A DNA stretch of 64,000 bases from Megasphaera hutchinsoni (GTDB lineage Bacteria > Bacillota > Negativicutes > Veillonellales > Megasphaeraceae). Below the pieces are notes generated by a model. The model worked only from the letters and a program-made list of their open reading frames with translations, had not been told where the DNA came from and did not search any database. Shown piece after piece: positions 26,912 to 34,950 of this stretch. The number at the start of each line of letters is the position of its first letter. Position 1 is the stretch's first letter. A program made the position numbers and the translations under genes. Location of the stretch: the NCBI RefSeq assembly GCF_001553405.1, contig NZ_KQ960952.1:215965-279964 (forward strand), read 5' to 3'.

Positions 26912-26940
26912 ATTATACCATTTTAATTTTATACAATCAA
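26912..26940 (-). promoter_or_regulatory. Promoter of ompM
   Basis: On the - strand, TTGATT (26935-26940), a 17-base spacer and TATAAT (26912-26917) preceded by TGG form a near-consensus vegetative promoter. Transcription should start near 26905. The remaining gap to rqcH (26760..27136) is very AT-rich. Confidence 0.75.
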
Positions 26941-27084
26941 GTTTTTTATTTTATTTATTTTTGAAATTGTTTATTATTTATCTTTTATTTTGATATATTG
27001 TATCATTATATAAAATAAATAATGATAACTAATATTATATTCTTTTAATGCAATTATTTCATACAATGAAACATAATTCATGTA

Positions 27085-27113
27085 TTTAGTCGTTCTTTTC
27101 ATTATGATATAAT
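27085..27113 (+). promoter_or_regulatory. Promoter of rqcH
   Basis: TTTAGT, a 17-base spacer and TATAAT (27108-27113) with an extended TGA before it. The ATG at 27137 follows TAGGAG, giving a leader of about 15-20 bases. Confidence 0.6.
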
Positions 27114-27136
27114 AAATAAAAAAATAGGAGATTTAT

Positions 27137-28861
27137 ATGAATATAGATAGTATTACCTTACAAGTTATTACCAATGAATTACGAGAAGCATTAATCGGTG
27201 GCCAAATTTCAAAAATTTATCAACCTGATATACGTACCTTATATTTTCGTATTTTTAATACGCCTAAAACATATCATCTTATTATCACATTAGATATTAC
27301 TCCACGAATATATCTTTCTTCTGTTATTCCACCTATGCCTGATATGCCATCGGCACTTTGTATGTTTTTACGAAAGTATTATGAAAACGGTAGAATTGCT
27401 TCTATTGAACAATTGTATTTAGATCGCTTATTATCTATTGATATTGATATTTTAAATGCAGCAGGAAAATTAATAACACGCACAATTCAAATAGAATTAA
27501 TGGGCAAGTATAGTAATGTCATTTTTACAGAAAATAATATTATTTTAGAAGCATTGATTAAAACTAAACGCAATACTACTGCACTCCGTACAATTGCACC
27601 AAAAGAACCTTATGGTTTTCCACCTAATGCAATGAGGATGAATCCGTTTTCATTTACCTCAGAAGAATTGGCTGACATGATTCCTAATAGTGTAGAAGAA
27701 ACGTTAGGAAAATGGTTGTTGCGTCATTTTAATGGCATGAGTACAATTCTTTTAAATGAATTGACCTATCGGACGGGAATTGACCATAACAAGACATTAG
27801 CAGAAATATCGTTAAGTGATCGATTTACGTGGTGTCGTGCAATAGAACAAATGGGAATAGAATTAAAACAAGTAAATGGAGTTTATGTATATAAAGAAAA
27901 TGAAAAAACGAAAGAACTCATATTCCCTTTGCTTTTACAATGCTTATCTACTTCTTCTCCTGTTCACGTTCCTTATGTTCAAACCTATTTAAATAAATTT
28001 CAAGAGAATTGTAAAAGCTTAAACGGAGAACAACGGATATTACAAAAAATAGTTCAAAAACGTATAGAAAAACAAAAGAAAAAAATACATCGTATGCAAA
28101 TAGAAATGGAAGAAACGAACAAAATGGATGTATATAGAGAATATGGAGACTTATTAATGATATATGCTTCCATGCCCTGGCAACATCAATCGTATATAAC
28201 CGTTGATAATATTTTACATGAACCCGTAAATTCAATAAAAATTCCCATTAATCCAGCATGTTCTTTAACAGAAAATGCAAATAAATATTATAAAAAATAT
28301 ACAAAATTACGGCATAGAAAAAGAAGTACTGCCCATTTACAAGAAGAGAATGAGATGTTTTTAACATATCTCTATTCTCTCGACTATGCATTAGAAACGG
28401 TACATACAAAAGCGGAAATTGATGACATAAAAGACGAAATGAAACAAAGCAATTTATTAGAGCATACCTCAAGAATAAAAACAAAAAAGAAGACGGTCTC
28501 CCCTATTTTTACTATCATGATAGATAATATTCCGCTATATATTGGACATAATAATAGGCAAAATGATTATTTAACAGGGAAAAAAGCACATCCTTATGAT
28601 TTATGGTTTCATGCTAAAAATATCCCTGGCTCACATGTTATATTAGCTTGCCATGATGTACAACCAACGGTGGAGCAAATAGAAAAAGCAGCACAAATGG
28701 CTGCATTTTGCAGTCAAGGGAAAAAATCATCAAAGGTAGAAGTTGATTGTACATTAATAAAATATGTAAAAAAAATGCCCCATGCAGTGCCGGGACTAGT
28801 AACTTTTTCTCATCAAAAAACATATTTAGTAGAACCTAAGGATATTTCGCTACATAAATAA
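27137..28861 (+). CDS. rqcH: RqcH/NEMF homologue (Rqc2, formerly fibronectin-binding protein FbpA)
   Basis: A 574-residue NFACT protein. The NFACT-N domain runs from residue 1 to about 260 and includes Asp96-Arg97 in YLDRLLS, matching the Asp-Arg pair needed for Ala-tailing in Bacillus RqcH. A coiled-coil arm occupies roughly 290-430 (QKRIEKQKKKIHRMQIEMEE). The C-terminal NFACT-R domain has HPYDLWFHAKNIPGSHVIL. In Bacillus RqcH binds obstructed 50S subunits and recruits tRNA-Ala to add degradation tails (known). The older adhesion name is unlikely to reflect the main role. Monocistronic with promoter and terminator. Confidence 0.93.
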   Translation: MNIDSITLQVITNELREALIGGQISKIYQPDIRTLYFRIFNTPKTYHLIITLDITPRIYLSSVIPPMPDMPSALCMFLRKYYENGRIASIEQLYLDRLLSIDIDILNAAGKLITRTIQIELMGKYSNVIFTENNIILEALIKTKRNTTALRTIAPKEPYGFPPNAMRMNPFSFTSEELADMIPNSVEETLGKWLLRHFNGMSTILLNELTYRTGIDHNKTLAEISLSDRFTWCRAIEQMGIELKQVNGVYVYKENEKTKELIFPLLLQCLSTSSPVHVPYVQTYLNKFQENCKSLNGEQRILQKIVQKRIEKQKKKIHRMQIEMEETNKMDVYREYGDLLMIYASMPWQHQSYITVDNILHEPVNSIKIPINPACSLTENANKYYKKYTKLRHRKRSTAHLQEENEMFLTYLYSLDYALETVHTKAEIDDIKDEMKQSNLLEHTSRIKTKKKTVSPIFTIMIDNIPLYIGHNNRQNDYLTGKKAHPYDLWFHAKNIPGSHVILACHDVQPTVEQIEKAAQMAAFCSQGKKSSKVEVDCTLIKYVKKMPHAVPGLVTFSHQKTYLVEPKDISLHK

Positions 28862-28864
28862 TGA

Positions 28865-28894
28865 AACAACCCATATTATTATGGGTTGTTTTTT
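28865..28894. terminator. Bidirectional terminator rqcH / XRE gene
   Basis: AACAACCCATA (28865-28875) pairs with TATGGGTTGTT (28880-28890) around a 4-base loop, then TTTTGG. It overlaps the 3' end of the opposing XRE gene. Confidence 0.8.
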
Positions 28895-29271
28895 GGTACG
28901 CGTGGTTTATGTAATTTTCTACGATTATTTATATATGCGTTATAATGCACATTCAATACAGCTTGTATGGCTTCCCTGCCCACTGGCATAAGTAACCGAT
29001 ATTTAAAAATTAAGTCCTGTTCTTCATCCGTATATGTAACAACTGGTAAGGATGCATCCATCGGTACATCGTATCCCATAAGCCATGCCAAAGAAACACC
29101 ATAGGTGATACTAATAACATATAATTTATCTTGCTTTGGCGTAATTCTACCAGAAATATATTGACACATGGCAGATCGCGAAATGCCCATAGTTTTACTT
29201 AAAATAGCCTGACTAATTTGTTTTACTTCTAATAATTCTTTTAATCGATTTGATGTTGTACTTATTTTCAT
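28879..29271 (-). CDS. XRE-family helix-turn-helix regulator
   Basis: A 130-residue protein with an N-terminal Cro/C1-type HTH (residues about 8-65: RLKELLEVKQISQAILSKTM, then ISRSAMCQYISGRITPKQDKL and VSLAWLMGYDV). The C-terminal half (DEEQDLIFKYRLLMPVGREAIQAVLN) is helical and typical of small phage-like or chromosomal repressors that dimerise. The tail is basic. GAGAGGG precedes the ATG. It stands alone, with no prophage genes around it, so its targets cannot be guessed. Acquisition from a mobile element is possible but codon use looks normal. Confidence 0.85.
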   Translation of the reverse strand: MKISTTSNRLKELLEVKQISQAILSKTMGISRSAMCQYISGRITPKQDKLYVISITYGVSLAWLMGYDVPMDASLPVVTYTDEEQDLIFKYRLLMPVGREAIQAVLNVHYNAYINNRRKLHKPRVPKNNP

Positions 29272-29534
29272 AATAGGTGCCCTCTCTTTATAGAAAAAAG
29301 AATTGTCTATTGGAAATAAACAAATTATTTTTTATATTTTGTGTGTATCTTGTATAACATATATATTATCATATTTGTTCTAAAATAAAAAGCCTTTTTA
29401 GTGAATAATATTAGTTCATACTTGCATTTATCGTATAATTGTTGCTTATAAAAATTTGATAAAAATACATCTGCTTTTATATGAACTCTTTTAATGTATT
29501 ATAATTTAGTATATAGTTTAAAATATAAACTAAA
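29272..29534. other. AT-rich gap upstream of the XRE gene
   Basis: No open frame, RNA gene or consensus promoter was found. Several TATAAT-like hexamers lie on both strands (for example near 29500 on the + strand), as expected by chance at this base composition. It must hold the promoter of the XRE gene on the - strand. Confidence 0.4.
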
Positions 29535-29573
29535 AAAAGATTTTATAGACAAGACTCATCTATAAAATCTTTT
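29535..29573 (-). terminator. Terminator of the ybgC-to-GNAT operon
   Basis: AAAAGATTTTATAGA (29535-29549) pairs with TCTATAAAATCTTTT (29559-29573) in a perfect 15-bp stem with a 9-base loop. On the - strand it runs into a T-rich tract. Confidence 0.85.
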
Positions 29574-29576
29574 CTT

Positions 29577-29855
29577 CTATTTTATTACTAATCCCTCACA
29601 TTCATGAGGATGTTGCTTTACCCACATTTCTGCATACGAACAAGAAACCCGAAATGTCTTACCATGTGCTTTTAAATAGTCAACGGCTTTTTCCATTAAT
29701 TGTGCTGCTACATGCTGACCTCGTAAACGCTCGTCAACAAAGGTATGGGTAATTACAATAATGCCATCATCTCCTTGTGGAAATTGAATATAAGCAAGTA
29801 CATTTTCGTGCTCATCTTTTAGCGAAATAGATTGTGTATCATAATAAAATTTCAT
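29577..29855 (-). CDS. GNAT-like N-acetyltransferase, YjdJ/NATD1 type
   Basis: A 92-residue single-domain protein of the small GCN5-related group (YjdJ/NATD1): YIQFPQGDDGIIVITHTFVD, then ERLRGQHVAAQLMEKAVDYLKAHG with the acetyl-CoA loop, then CSYAEMWVKQHPH. Substrates of this group are largely unknown. The open frame continues to 29972, but ATG 29855 has AAAGGAGG 7 bases upstream and the conserved sequence begins there; the longer form would also overlap the aldolase gene. It is the last gene of the operon. Confidence 0.85.
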   Translation of the reverse strand: MKFYYDTQSISLKDEHENVLAYIQFPQGDDGIIVITHTFVDERLRGQHVAAQLMEKAVDYLKAHGKTFRVSCSYAEMWVKQHPHECEGLVIK

Positions 29856-29886
29856 TATAACCTCCTTTATAACAATGGTTCCGGTA

Positions 29887-30516
29887 TTAAAAAAGAATAG
29901 GGGATGACCATATTTCCTTTTCCTCAGAGTGAGGCGCTTCATCTTCTCGCAGTGATGCAAATAATAGTGCATCTCGATACATTTTAGCCACCGTTTCTAA
30001 TGTTTCCATTCGATACAAGGCTTCCGTTAAAGATTCTCCCAGTGCAATAGCACCATGTCGTTCTAATAAACCAACATTTGCTTGTAACATACTCACGGCA
30101 GCAGCAGTTGCTAATTCCATCGATCCAGGTAAAGCATAAGGAATAGTGGGCACATGTCCTAATACCAATTCCCCTTCTGTAACCAAATCAGAAGGAAAAG
30201 GAATTGCCGCAACGGATAAAGCTGTTGCCGTGATTGGATGAGCATGTACAATCGCTTTTACATCGGGACGTTTAGAATATATTTGGATATGCATTGACGT
30301 TTCCGATGAAGGCTTTCCATTTCCCTCTAATACGTGGCCAGTTAAGCTCACCCGAAGTATATCTTTTTTACGAACTTCTCCCTTAGGTTTTTGGGAAGGT
30401 GTAATAAGGATAGAACCATCGGCACAACGCACACTGATATTTCCATCGCAGGCCGTAACAAGACCTGCTTTAGTTATTTTTTTTCCAATATAACAAATTT
30501 CTTTTTTTGTATCCAT
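29887..30516 (-). CDS. Class II aldolase (AraD/FucA family), candidate methylthioribulose-1-phosphate aldolase
   Basis: A 209-residue zinc-dependent class II aldolase/adducin-fold protein. Glu72 (SSETSMH) fits the catalytic acid. His91, His93 (HAHP) and His154 (ERHG) are the zinc ligands. DGNISVR near residue 24 binds the substrate phosphate in homologues. Fuculose-phosphate aldolase is the nominal match, but there are no sugar-pathway genes nearby. Instead it lies 27 bases behind speD, whose pathway gives methylthioadenosine. Related Ald2 enzymes cleave 5-methylthioribulose-1-phosphate in the DHAP shunt, and MtnB has the same fold. The fold is sure; the substrate is not. Confidence 0.85.
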   Translation of the reverse strand: MDTKKEICYIGKKITKAGLVTACDGNISVRCADGSILITPSQKPKGEVRKKDILRVSLTGHVLEGNGKPSSETSMHIQIYSKRPDVKAIVHAHPITATALSVAAIPFPSDLVTEGELVLGHVPTIPYALPGSMELATAAAVSMLQANVGLLERHGAIALGESLTEALYRMETLETVAKMYRDALLFASLREDEAPHSEEKEIWSSPILF

Positions 30517-30543
30517 TCGATTCCTCGCTATTATCTTACCATT

Positions 30544-31320
30544 TTATCGCATCGTTGGCATATTCCTACCATTAAAAATTTCTAACATTTCTTGTCGTAC
30601 TAAACGACGAATATGATGCTGTTGCCTTTTCGTAAGATCATCTACATTGATATTAAATAAATAATTATCTAAATCAAAATCTTTTAAAATCATTTTAGTA
30701 TGAAAAATATTTTCTTGATATACATTTACATCGATCATATCGTATTGTGTTTTTGTATCACGCGAAATATAATTTTGAATGGAATTGATACGATGATCAA
30801 TAAACAATTTTTTCCCCGATACATCACGCGTAAATCCACGAACATGATAATCTAATGTAACAATATCTGATTCAAAATTATCTAATAAATAGTTTAATGC
30901 ATTTAATGGAGAAATGCGACCACAAGTAGATACTTCAATATCCGCACGAAAAGTCATAATTCCCTTTTGCGGATGACTTTCAGGATAGGTATGTACTGTC
31001 AAATGACTTTTATCCAAATGACAAACTACATCAGCATCAGAAGGTTCCATTTGTTCCTCTGAAATTAGAATCGTCACGCTAGCTCCCTGTGGATCATAAT
31101 CTTGACTGGCAATATTTAAAATATGAGCTCCAATAATAGATGAAACTTGTTGTAAAATATTTGTCAATTTTTCAGCATTATATTGTTCATCAATATATTC
31201 AATGTATTGCCGTTGTGCTTCAGGACTAACAGCATAACAAATATCATACATATTAAAACTTAAGGTTTTGGTTAAATTATTAAATCCATATAATTTTAAT
31301 TTGCTTGGTTTTAGTGTCAT
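30544..31320 (-). CDS. speD: S-adenosylmethionine decarboxylase proenzyme
   Basis: A 258-residue E. coli-type SpeD that self-cleaves to create a pyruvoyl group and supplies decarboxylated SAM for spermidine synthesis. The cleavage site is Lys104-Ser105 in [40 protein letters not shown] and [17 protein letters not shown] are conserved in this class. It is longer than the short archaeal/Bacillus SpeH form. AAAGG precedes the ATG. No speE is seen in the window. Spermidine-type polyamines matter in Negativicutes, where peptidoglycan-bound polyamines anchor SLH proteins such as OmpM (family knowledge), but a direct link is inference. Confidence 0.95.
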   Translation of the reverse strand: MTLKPSKLKLYGFNNLTKTLSFNMYDICYAVSPEAQRQYIEYIDEQYNAEKLTNILQQVSSIIGAHILNIASQDYDPQGASVTILISEEQMEPSDADVVCHLDKSHLTVHTYPESHPQKGIMTFRADIEVSTCGRISPLNALNYLLDNFESDIVTLDYHVRGFTRDVSGKKLFIDHRINSIQNYISRDTKTQYDMIDVNVYQENIFHTKMILKDFDLDNYLFNINVDDLTKRQQHHIRRLVRQEMLEIFNGRNMPTMR

Positions 31321-31400
31321 GTCTTCATACCTTTACCGTGAAATTAACAGATACCTGTCTATTTATTTAAAATAATATATACGTGTATACTACATCGCTG

Positions 31401-32000
31401 TCATTTATCTAAAATTAACTGGTCAATTAAATGACGTAATGCCTGACCACGATGGCTAATAGCATTTTTTTGGACTGGCGATAACTCGGCCATCGTTTTT
31501 TGTAACAATGGTACATAAAAATAAGGATCATATCCAAAGCCATTTGTACCAGCTGGCGTTTCCTGTATAATTCCTGCGCATTGCCCTCTGGCCAAAATTT
31601 CTCTGCCATCTGGATATAGTAAGACAAGCTCACAAATATATTCCGCTCGTCTTTGTTGAATAGACAATGATTTAATTTCACGCACTAATTTCCGATTGTT
31701 TGCTGCATCATCGCCATGTTTTCCTGCATAGCGTGCAGAATATATCCCTGGTTGTCCACCTAGTCCTTCAACGCATAAGCCTGAGTCATCCGCAATACAA
31801 GGTCTATGAGTATATTTCATATAATATTGTGCCTTTAGTCGTGCGTTTTCTAAAAATGTAGTACCATTTTCTTCGGGTTCACGAATATGAGGATATAATA
31901 AATGGATTGATTCTACATTATATCCTAATGGCGTAAGTAATTGCTGTAGTTCTTGTATTTTTCCTTTATTTTTTGTAGCTAGCAATAATACTTCATTCAT
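31401..32000 (-). CDS. rdgB: XTP/dITP diphosphatase (Ham1/RdgB)
   Basis: A 199-residue house-cleaning nucleotide pyrophosphatase removing ITP, dITP and XTP. Motifs are LATKNKGKIQEL at the start, ENGTTFLENARLKA, CIADDSGLCVEGLGG with the metal-binding acids, PGIYSARYAG and GFGYDPYF. The open frame extends to 32039, but ATG 32000 starts the conserved region and has AGGAG about 10 bases before it. It lies 13 bases downstream of the CofE-like gene and is part of the murI-rdgB grouping common in Firmicutes. Confidence 0.95.
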   Translation of the reverse strand: MNEVLLLATKNKGKIQELQQLLTPLGYNVESIHLLYPHIREPEENGTTFLENARLKAQYYMKYTHRPCIADDSGLCVEGLGGQPGIYSARYAGKHGDDAANNRKLVREIKSLSIQQRRAEYICELVLLYPDGREILARGQCAGIIQETPAGTNGFGYDPYFYVPLLQKTMAELSPVQKNAISHRGQALRHLIDQLILDK

Positions 32001-32013
32001 CCATTTATCACTC

Positions 32014-32664
32014 CTATATCTGTGTTTTACTGATATCATTTTTTATAATAACAATCGGTGTTGTTTGAGAATCATTACCAAACGGATTATTTCGTAATAA
32101 TGCGACCATATGCGTTGGGTCAATTCCTTGTGAATACCCTACGATACAAGCTCGCTTTAAATCATTTACATCAGCAATACAAACGCCCTTACAATCTATT
32201 TGCTGGGCAATCTGATTCGCTACTTGAGTCGGATTTTTCGGACCAAATACAATGCATTTATCAAATGGAGGCATTGTTCCTGTTACATCATCAATTAAAG
32301 CAGCTTGTGGACATAAACTATACCAAACACCTCTTTTTCCACAAACTTTTGCGATACCTCCTATTAGAAATGAAAATAATACTTTCCACTTTCCTTCGAT
32401 ATTCATCGCAGCTTGCATACCATATAAACTAGACATGCTTCCTTCAGGAGGTACAAAACGCCGTAATAATCGAGCTTGCCAAGAAATATGTAATTCTTCT
32501 GGTCTTGTAAAACGATGTTGTGTAATCGCAACAACGCTTTCGGCAATGCAAATAATATCTTCTTTGGTCACAAGGTTTGCCGTATATTTTTTTATTACAT
32601 CAATAATATTATCTTGCTCTGTTAAAACTGCGGTTTTAACCGGTATTACTTCTACTTTAGACAT
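32014..32664 (-). CDS. F420-0:gamma-glutamyl ligase (CofE)-like protein
   Basis: A 216-residue protein of the CofE-like family (PF01996 by memory): VEVIPVKTAVLTEQDNI, then EDIICIAESVVAITQ, then CPQAALIDDVTGTMPPFDKCIVFGP and the C-terminal CIVGYSQGIDP. Organisms of this group do not make coenzyme F420 as far as known, so the substrate is probably different. No other F420 gene is present. It lies in a tight operon between a membrane-anchored protein and rdgB. Gamma-glutamyl transfer to some cofactor or wall-related molecule is speculation, though murI in the same operon handles glutamate. Confidence 0.75.
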   Translation of the reverse strand: MSKVEVIPVKTAVLTEQDNIIDVIKKYTANLVTKEDIICIAESVVAITQHRFTRPEELHISWQARLLRRFVPPEGSMSSLYGMQAAMNIEGKWKVLFSFLIGGIAKVCGKRGVWYSLCPQAALIDDVTGTMPPFDKCIVFGPKNPTQVANQIAQQIDCKGVCIADVNDLKRACIVGYSQGIDPTHMVALLRNNPFGNDSQTTPIVIIKNDISKTQI

Positions 32665-32681
32665 TCTTTTTCGGATACTCC

Positions 32682-33224
32682 CTATATCACTGTTTTTCTA
32701 CTACAAAGTTCAGCCGAACGCAACGTAATTCTAGCCTTATGAATATACCATTCATTTCTACCCACAGCTTGATAAACTAAATCAATTGGCATATCTGGAA
32801 ATTGTTGAATGTCTTCTTGAATAGAGCCTGTTTTACTACTTAATGTAATAATGACCTTAATTTTATTTTTTTGCTTGGGGTAAAAAATAGTGGATTCCCA
32901 ATATGAATCTTCTCTTGGTTTTGCTACATTAGTTAATCTGGCATATACGTAACAACGATTAAATTGTTCTTGCGGTAATAAAATACGTGGATAAAAATCC
33001 ATGATAGTACCTGGTTGTTTACCTATATTTTTAAAAGGCACAACCGCTTCTACTGTGATAGACTGACGATTGGACTGCTTTATTTGGAAAGGGGTGCGTT
33101 TTTTTGCTTCAATGTAAAATATAGCATCTCCTTGATACCAACTAAATATATGAAAAAATAAATATCCTACCGCTATGCATCCAATAATTAACATAACCGC
33201 ATTGATAATCATATAAATAAACAC
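32682..33224 (-). CDS. Membrane-anchored hypothetical protein
   Basis: A 180-residue protein with one N-terminal membrane segment (MIINAVMLIIGCIAVGYLFF, about 5-24) and a predicted extracytoplasmic domain of strands (RQSITVEAVVPFKNIGKQPGTIM, then NKIKVIITLSSK and WYIHKARITL). The domain pattern resembles an immunoglobulin-like or DUF-type beta sandwich, but I recognise no family. The start is GTG, supported by GGGGAG seven bases upstream. It lies between murI and the CofE-like gene with 17-23 base gaps, so it is co-transcribed. Function unknown. Confidence 0.65.
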   Translation of the reverse strand: MFIYMIINAVMLIIGCIAVGYLFFHIFSWYQGDAIFYIEAKKRTPFQIKQSNRQSITVEAVVPFKNIGKQPGTIMDFYPRILLPQEQFNRCYVYARLTNVAKPREDSYWESTIFYPKQKNKIKVIITLSSKTGSIQEDIQQFPDMPIDLVYQAVGRNEWYIHKARITLRSAELCSRKTVI

Positions 33225-33247
33225 GTTTATTCTCCCCTACCATTTTT

Positions 33248-34048
33248 TTATAATGATAATTGACAGATAGTAAATTCATTGGCAGGAATTAAATGCGATG
33301 CCAAGCGACCTCCACGTTGTGCTTCTGCTGTAAAGTACAGTCTCAATGACCCTTGTTTGTCATCTGTATTGACTAACTTTTTTTGTTTTAATACATTCAA
33401 CGTTTCTAAAGCCATTTCGTGAGCTGGATCAATAAATGCTAATCTGTCATAACTAAATGCTTCAAATAATTCTTGAACAAATGGAAAATGAGTACAGCCA
33501 AAAATCGCCGTATCCGCCATGGTATTTAGTATAGGCTTTACATATTCTCTTATGGGATTAATAATCGCTTGATCCTGTAGATGACCACGTTCAATTAATC
33601 CTGCTAATAGCGGACACGATTGTTCAATGACCGTCAATTGGGGATCTATTCGCAGTGCTTCTTTGCGATGACTATGATTCGCAATAGTAAGTTCTGTGGC
33701 AAATACAACTACCGTTTTGGTCGTACTAATTTTTTGTGCAGTATACATACCGCGACTCATGCCAATAAGTGGATAAGGTACTTCTCTTCTGACAATGGGA
33801 TAGGCAGTAGCTGTTACAGTATTACAACCAATGGCAACTAATTTCACCTGTTGTTGTGTCATAAAACGTAAAATATCACGTGTATAAGACAAAATTTCTT
33901 CAGGTGTACGTGAACCATAAGGATTGCGTTTCGTATCGCCAACATAAATGATGTGTTCGTGGGGTAACAGCATTCGTAATTTATTGACTACCGTAAGTCC
34001 GCCAATACCGGAATCAAAAATACCAATAGGCTGTTTACTCATATCCAC
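33248..34048 (-). CDS. murI: Glutamate racemase
   Basis: A 266-residue enzyme making D-glutamate for peptidoglycan. It has GIFDSGIGGLTV (about 9-20), Cys75 in GCNTVTA and Cys185 in GCTHFP as the two catalytic cysteines, and YVGDTKRNPYGSR. The GTG at 34048 has GAGGGGG eight bases before it; an ATG two codons later is the alternative. It lies 13 bases behind the thioesterase gene. Normal length for the family. Confidence 0.96.
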   Translation of the reverse strand: MDMSKQPIGIFDSGIGGLTVVNKLRMLLPHEHIIYVGDTKRNPYGSRTPEEILSYTRDILRFMTQQQVKLVAIGCNTVTATAYPIVRREVPYPLIGMSRGMYTAQKISTTKTVVVFATELTIANHSHRKEALRIDPQLTVIEQSCPLLAGLIERGHLQDQAIINPIREYVKPILNTMADTAIFGCTHFPFVQELFEAFSYDRLAFIDPAHEMALETLNVLKQKKLVNTDDKQGSLRLYFTAEAQRGGRLASHLIPANEFTICQLSL

Positions 34049-34061
34049 TCTTATTTCCCCC

Positions 34062-34478
34062 TCACGTATCTGAGTTCTGTAATGCTTTTAGTTTATTGTA
34101 ATTTTCTAAATCTAAGCGTGTAGGCGCCCCTGTTTTTTGAAGGGCAAAGACATTTTGTGTTTCACCTATCGCAAGCAACGTATCATCTATATCCCGAACC
34201 AAGCGATATGTACATACCATTTGTGCACGCGTTAATCTTTTCACGGTTGTTTCAATACGTAGTATATCCCCAAAATAAATAGGATGTAAATATTCACACG
34301 ATACATGTTTGATTGGATAAATAATACCCCTTTTCATTAATTCATTCAAATCTACCCCTGCTCTTTGCAAGTATTCAGAACGCCCACATTCAAACCATCG
34401 AATGTGATTCGAATGATGAGCAATTCCCATCATATCTGTTTCGTAATAGCGTACTTTTTCTTTAACAATAACAATCAT
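34062..34478 (-). CDS. YbgC/4HBT acyl-CoA thioesterase
   Basis: A 138-residue hotdog-fold thioesterase. YYETDMMGIAHHSNHIRWFE (residues 11-30) is the YbgC-type active-site region, with Asp15 as the catalytic acid. Members hydrolyse short to medium acyl-CoA esters. In Proteobacteria ybgC sits with tol-pal, but here it opens the operon murI, rdgB, speD and others. GAGGTG precedes the ATG, and a consensus promoter is 34 bases upstream. Substrate unknown. Confidence 0.87.
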   Translation of the reverse strand: MIVIVKEKVRYYETDMMGIAHHSNHIRWFECGRSEYLQRAGVDLNELMKRGIIYPIKHVSCEYLHPIYFGDILRIETTVKRLTRAQMVCTYRLVRDIDDTLLAIGETQNVFALQKTGAPTRLDLENYNKLKALQNSDT

Positions 34479-34511
34479 TTAAACACCTCTATTCTATAAA
34501 GCACTCTTATC

Positions 34512-34540
34512 ATTTTACGATAGGAACATGCGGATGTCAA
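34512..34540 (-). promoter_or_regulatory. Promoter of the ybgC-murI-rdgB-speD operon
   Basis: On the - strand, TTGACA (34535-34540), a 17-base spacer and TAAAAT (34512-34517) form a near-perfect vegetative promoter between the preceding terminator and the thioesterase gene. Confidence 0.8.
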
Positions 34541-34562
34541 AGAAAAAGAAAGTTTTTCTAAA

Positions 34563-34602
34563 AAAGAACAATTTGGCACAACTACTTGCCAAATTGTTCT
34601 TT
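34563..34602 (-). terminator. Terminator after the YkvA-like gene
   Basis: AAAGAACAATTTGGCA (34563-34578) pairs with TGCCAAATTGTTCTTT (34587-34602) in a 16-bp stem. On the - strand it ends in TTTTTT. Confidence 0.88.
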
Positions 34603-34939
34603 ATGAAAGAGAACTAAAGGGAAACCAACGTTTCGCTTTTTTTATGTGTTCGGGTTTAATATAATGTTCAGCATAACGAAAGACCATGGTTACCACAACA
34701 AGATCATCTACCCAACCCAATGTACCAAGAAAGTCGGGAATAATATCAAATGGTAATAACACATATCCTAAAGCACCCATTAAAATCCAGCGAATCGATG
34801 CAGGTGTATCCTTATCACAAATGCAATAAAATATTGCCATCCCTTTAGGTAAAAGTGCTAATTTTTTCTTTCCTTGCTTAATAAAGCGCAACCATTTTTT
34901 TACAGAATAAAATCGTGCTAACCAAAAGAATACTTGCAT
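34601..34939 (-). CDS. YkvA family (DUF1232) membrane protein
   Basis: A 112-residue protein with the DUF1232 core RWILMGALGYVLLPFDIIPDFLGTLGWVDDLVVV (about 50-83), including the conserved PxDxIPDFxxxLGxxDDL pattern. It probably spans the membrane once or twice. The family has no established function. It begins 11 bases behind the DUF697-like gene, so the two are co-expressed and may act together at the membrane. It is the last gene of its unit. Confidence 0.85.
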   Translation of the reverse strand: MQVFFWLARFYSVKKWLRFIKQGKKKLALLPKGMAIFYCICDKDTPASIRWILMGALGYVLLPFDIIPDFLGTLGWVDDLVVVTMVFRYAEHYIKPEHIKKAKRWFPFSSLS

Positions 34940-34950
34940 ATATACATCCC

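Noticed and set aside
28879-29271. XRE regulator as a sign of prophage or an antitoxin pair
   Set aside because: No toxin, integrase or phage gene flanks it; only a lone regulator can be supported.
32252-32728. 158-residue + strand open frame over the CofE-like gene
   Set aside because: Opposite strand of a coherent operon gene; the composition reads as antisense translation.
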